Assembly: GCA_934359535.1 (NCBI GenBank)
Contig: CAKRLN010000109.1
Location: 1-7,069 of the forward strand
DNA: 7,069 bases
DNA from: an uncultured Lachnospiraceae bacterium
GTDB lineage: Bacteria; Bacillota; Clostridia; Lachnospirales; Lachnospiraceae
Direction: 5' to 3'
In this document: positions 6,633 through 7,069 of the stretch, one piece after another
How the letters are laid out: each line of letters begins with the position of its first letter
Position numbering within the stretch: position 1 is the stretch's first letter
Program-made: the position numbers and the translations under genes
Notes under the pieces: generated by a model
Told to the model about the DNA's origin: nothing
The model's input: the letters and a program-made list of their open reading frames with translations, nothing else
The model's database searches: none

Positions 6633-6654
6633 TTTTTGTGTCAGCTCTGTTTTT
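6619..6654. terminator. Bidirectional intrinsic terminator between convergent genes
   Basis: CAGAGCTGA (6624-6632) pairs perfectly with TCAGCTCTG (6641-6649) around an 8-base loop. Five A's on the left (6619-6623) face a run of six T's on the right (6650-6655), extending the stem to 14 pairs. The plus-strand transcript gets a U tract after the stem, and the minus-strand transcript of htpG gets one too, so a single hairpin can end both operons. The PAP2 stop TGA (6630-6632) is part of the stem; the htpG stop is about 12 bases beyond the right arm. Confidence 0.92.
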
Positions 6655-6666
6655 TGATATCATTTT

Positions 6667-7069
6667 TTATTTGGTCAGAAGAAGCATGATTTCATTGCTT
6701 CTCTTTACAAATTTTGCCATGGCATCTACAGATAATGGCTGGTTTGAAAGCATTGCAAGGTCATAAAGCTGTTCACAGAACATTGGAACATGCTCGGAAT
6801 CCTTATGCTCAAGAATGTATTTTACAAGCTCATTATTGGCATTTAAGGTAAGCGTCTGATCCGCAGCAAACATGTTTGGATCCATGCCACCCATTCCATT
6901 CATGGCATACATTTTCATCATATCCTGCATACGGCGGCCTTCTTCGGAAAGGGTAATAACAGAAGCAATGCCGTCATTCTTTAAGGCTTCTACCTTCACG
7001 GTTAATTTATCGTTGTTTAATGCCTTTTTAAAGATCTCAGAAAGTGCTGCCTCAGCTTCGGTATGATCC
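6667..7069 (-). CDS. htpG: HtpG (Hsp90 chaperone), C-terminal 133 residues (5' part beyond window)
   Basis: The minus-strand frame is open to the last base of the window, so the GTG at 6997-6999 is internal and the gene is cut by the window edge. HtpG is the cytosolic, ATP-dependent bacterial Hsp90. Only the C-terminal dimerisation domain is visible: DHTEAEAALSEIFKKAL near the window edge, then LTVKVEAL, LSEEGRRMQDMMKMY, the methionine-rich stretch NGMGGMDPNMF, LTLNANNELVKYIL, and a final helix (VDAMAKFVKRSNEIMLLL). The RRMQDMMKMY and MDP-MF wording is familiar from clostridial HtpG. The ATPase and middle domains cannot be assessed. The gene converges on the PAP2 operon and shares its terminator; its promoter is outside the window. 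Confidence 0.93.
   Translation of the reverse strand, partial: DHTEAEAALSEIFKKALNNDKLTVKVEALKNDGIASVITLSEEGRRMQDMMKMYAMNGMGGMDPNMFAADQTLTLNANNELVKYILEHKDSEHVPMFCEQLYDLAMLSNQPLSVDAMAKFVKRSNEIMLLLTK

Overview
The window looks like chromosomal core DNA of a low-to-moderate GC Firmicute, most likely a gut Lachnospiraceae (Roseburia/Agathobacter-like). This rests on the AddAB-type (not RecBCD) recombination nuclease, AGGAGG-type ribosome binding sites, a TTG start, a PrsA/SurA-like lipoprotein with a Gram-positive style signal, and a clostridial-type HtpG C-terminus. No mobile element, CRISPR array, tRNA or rRNA is visible, and I see no undescribed multi-gene system. All identifications come from reading motifs, not from database searches.

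Layout. Positions 1-4711 hold a tightly coupled plus-strand block: the 3' end of addB, complete addA, and maf. The addB/addA and addA/maf junctions are both 4-base ATGA overlaps. AddB and AddA form the helicase-nuclease that resects double-strand breaks for recombination. Maf is a nucleotide pyrophosphatase that removes unwanted nucleotides.

Positions 4753-6632 hold a second plus-strand block: an 87-codon very acidic protein of unknown function, an exported PrsA/SurA-like lipoprotein starting at TTG, and a membrane PAP2 lipid phosphatase. A promoter-like sequence overlapping the last codons of maf (TTGGAA, 17 bases, TGG-TAGAAT) could start this block separately, though read-through from addBA-maf is also possible. 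The last two genes point to the cell envelope: folding of exported proteins, and dephosphorylation of isoprenoid or phospholipid pyrophosphates.

The block ends at a symmetrical hairpin (6619-6654) with A and T tracts on either side, which can terminate both this operon and the convergent minus-strand htpG (6667 to beyond the window end).

The most unexpected features are two long intragenic inverted repeats: a perfect 22-base palindrome early in addA (532-553) and a 26-base near-palindrome in the lipoprotein gene (5823-5848). Both contain the half-site TGTCGA. Other points for a second look are a hydrophilic insertion between AddA helicase motifs III and IV, and the cysteine-rich, atypical parvulin-like region of the lipoprotein.
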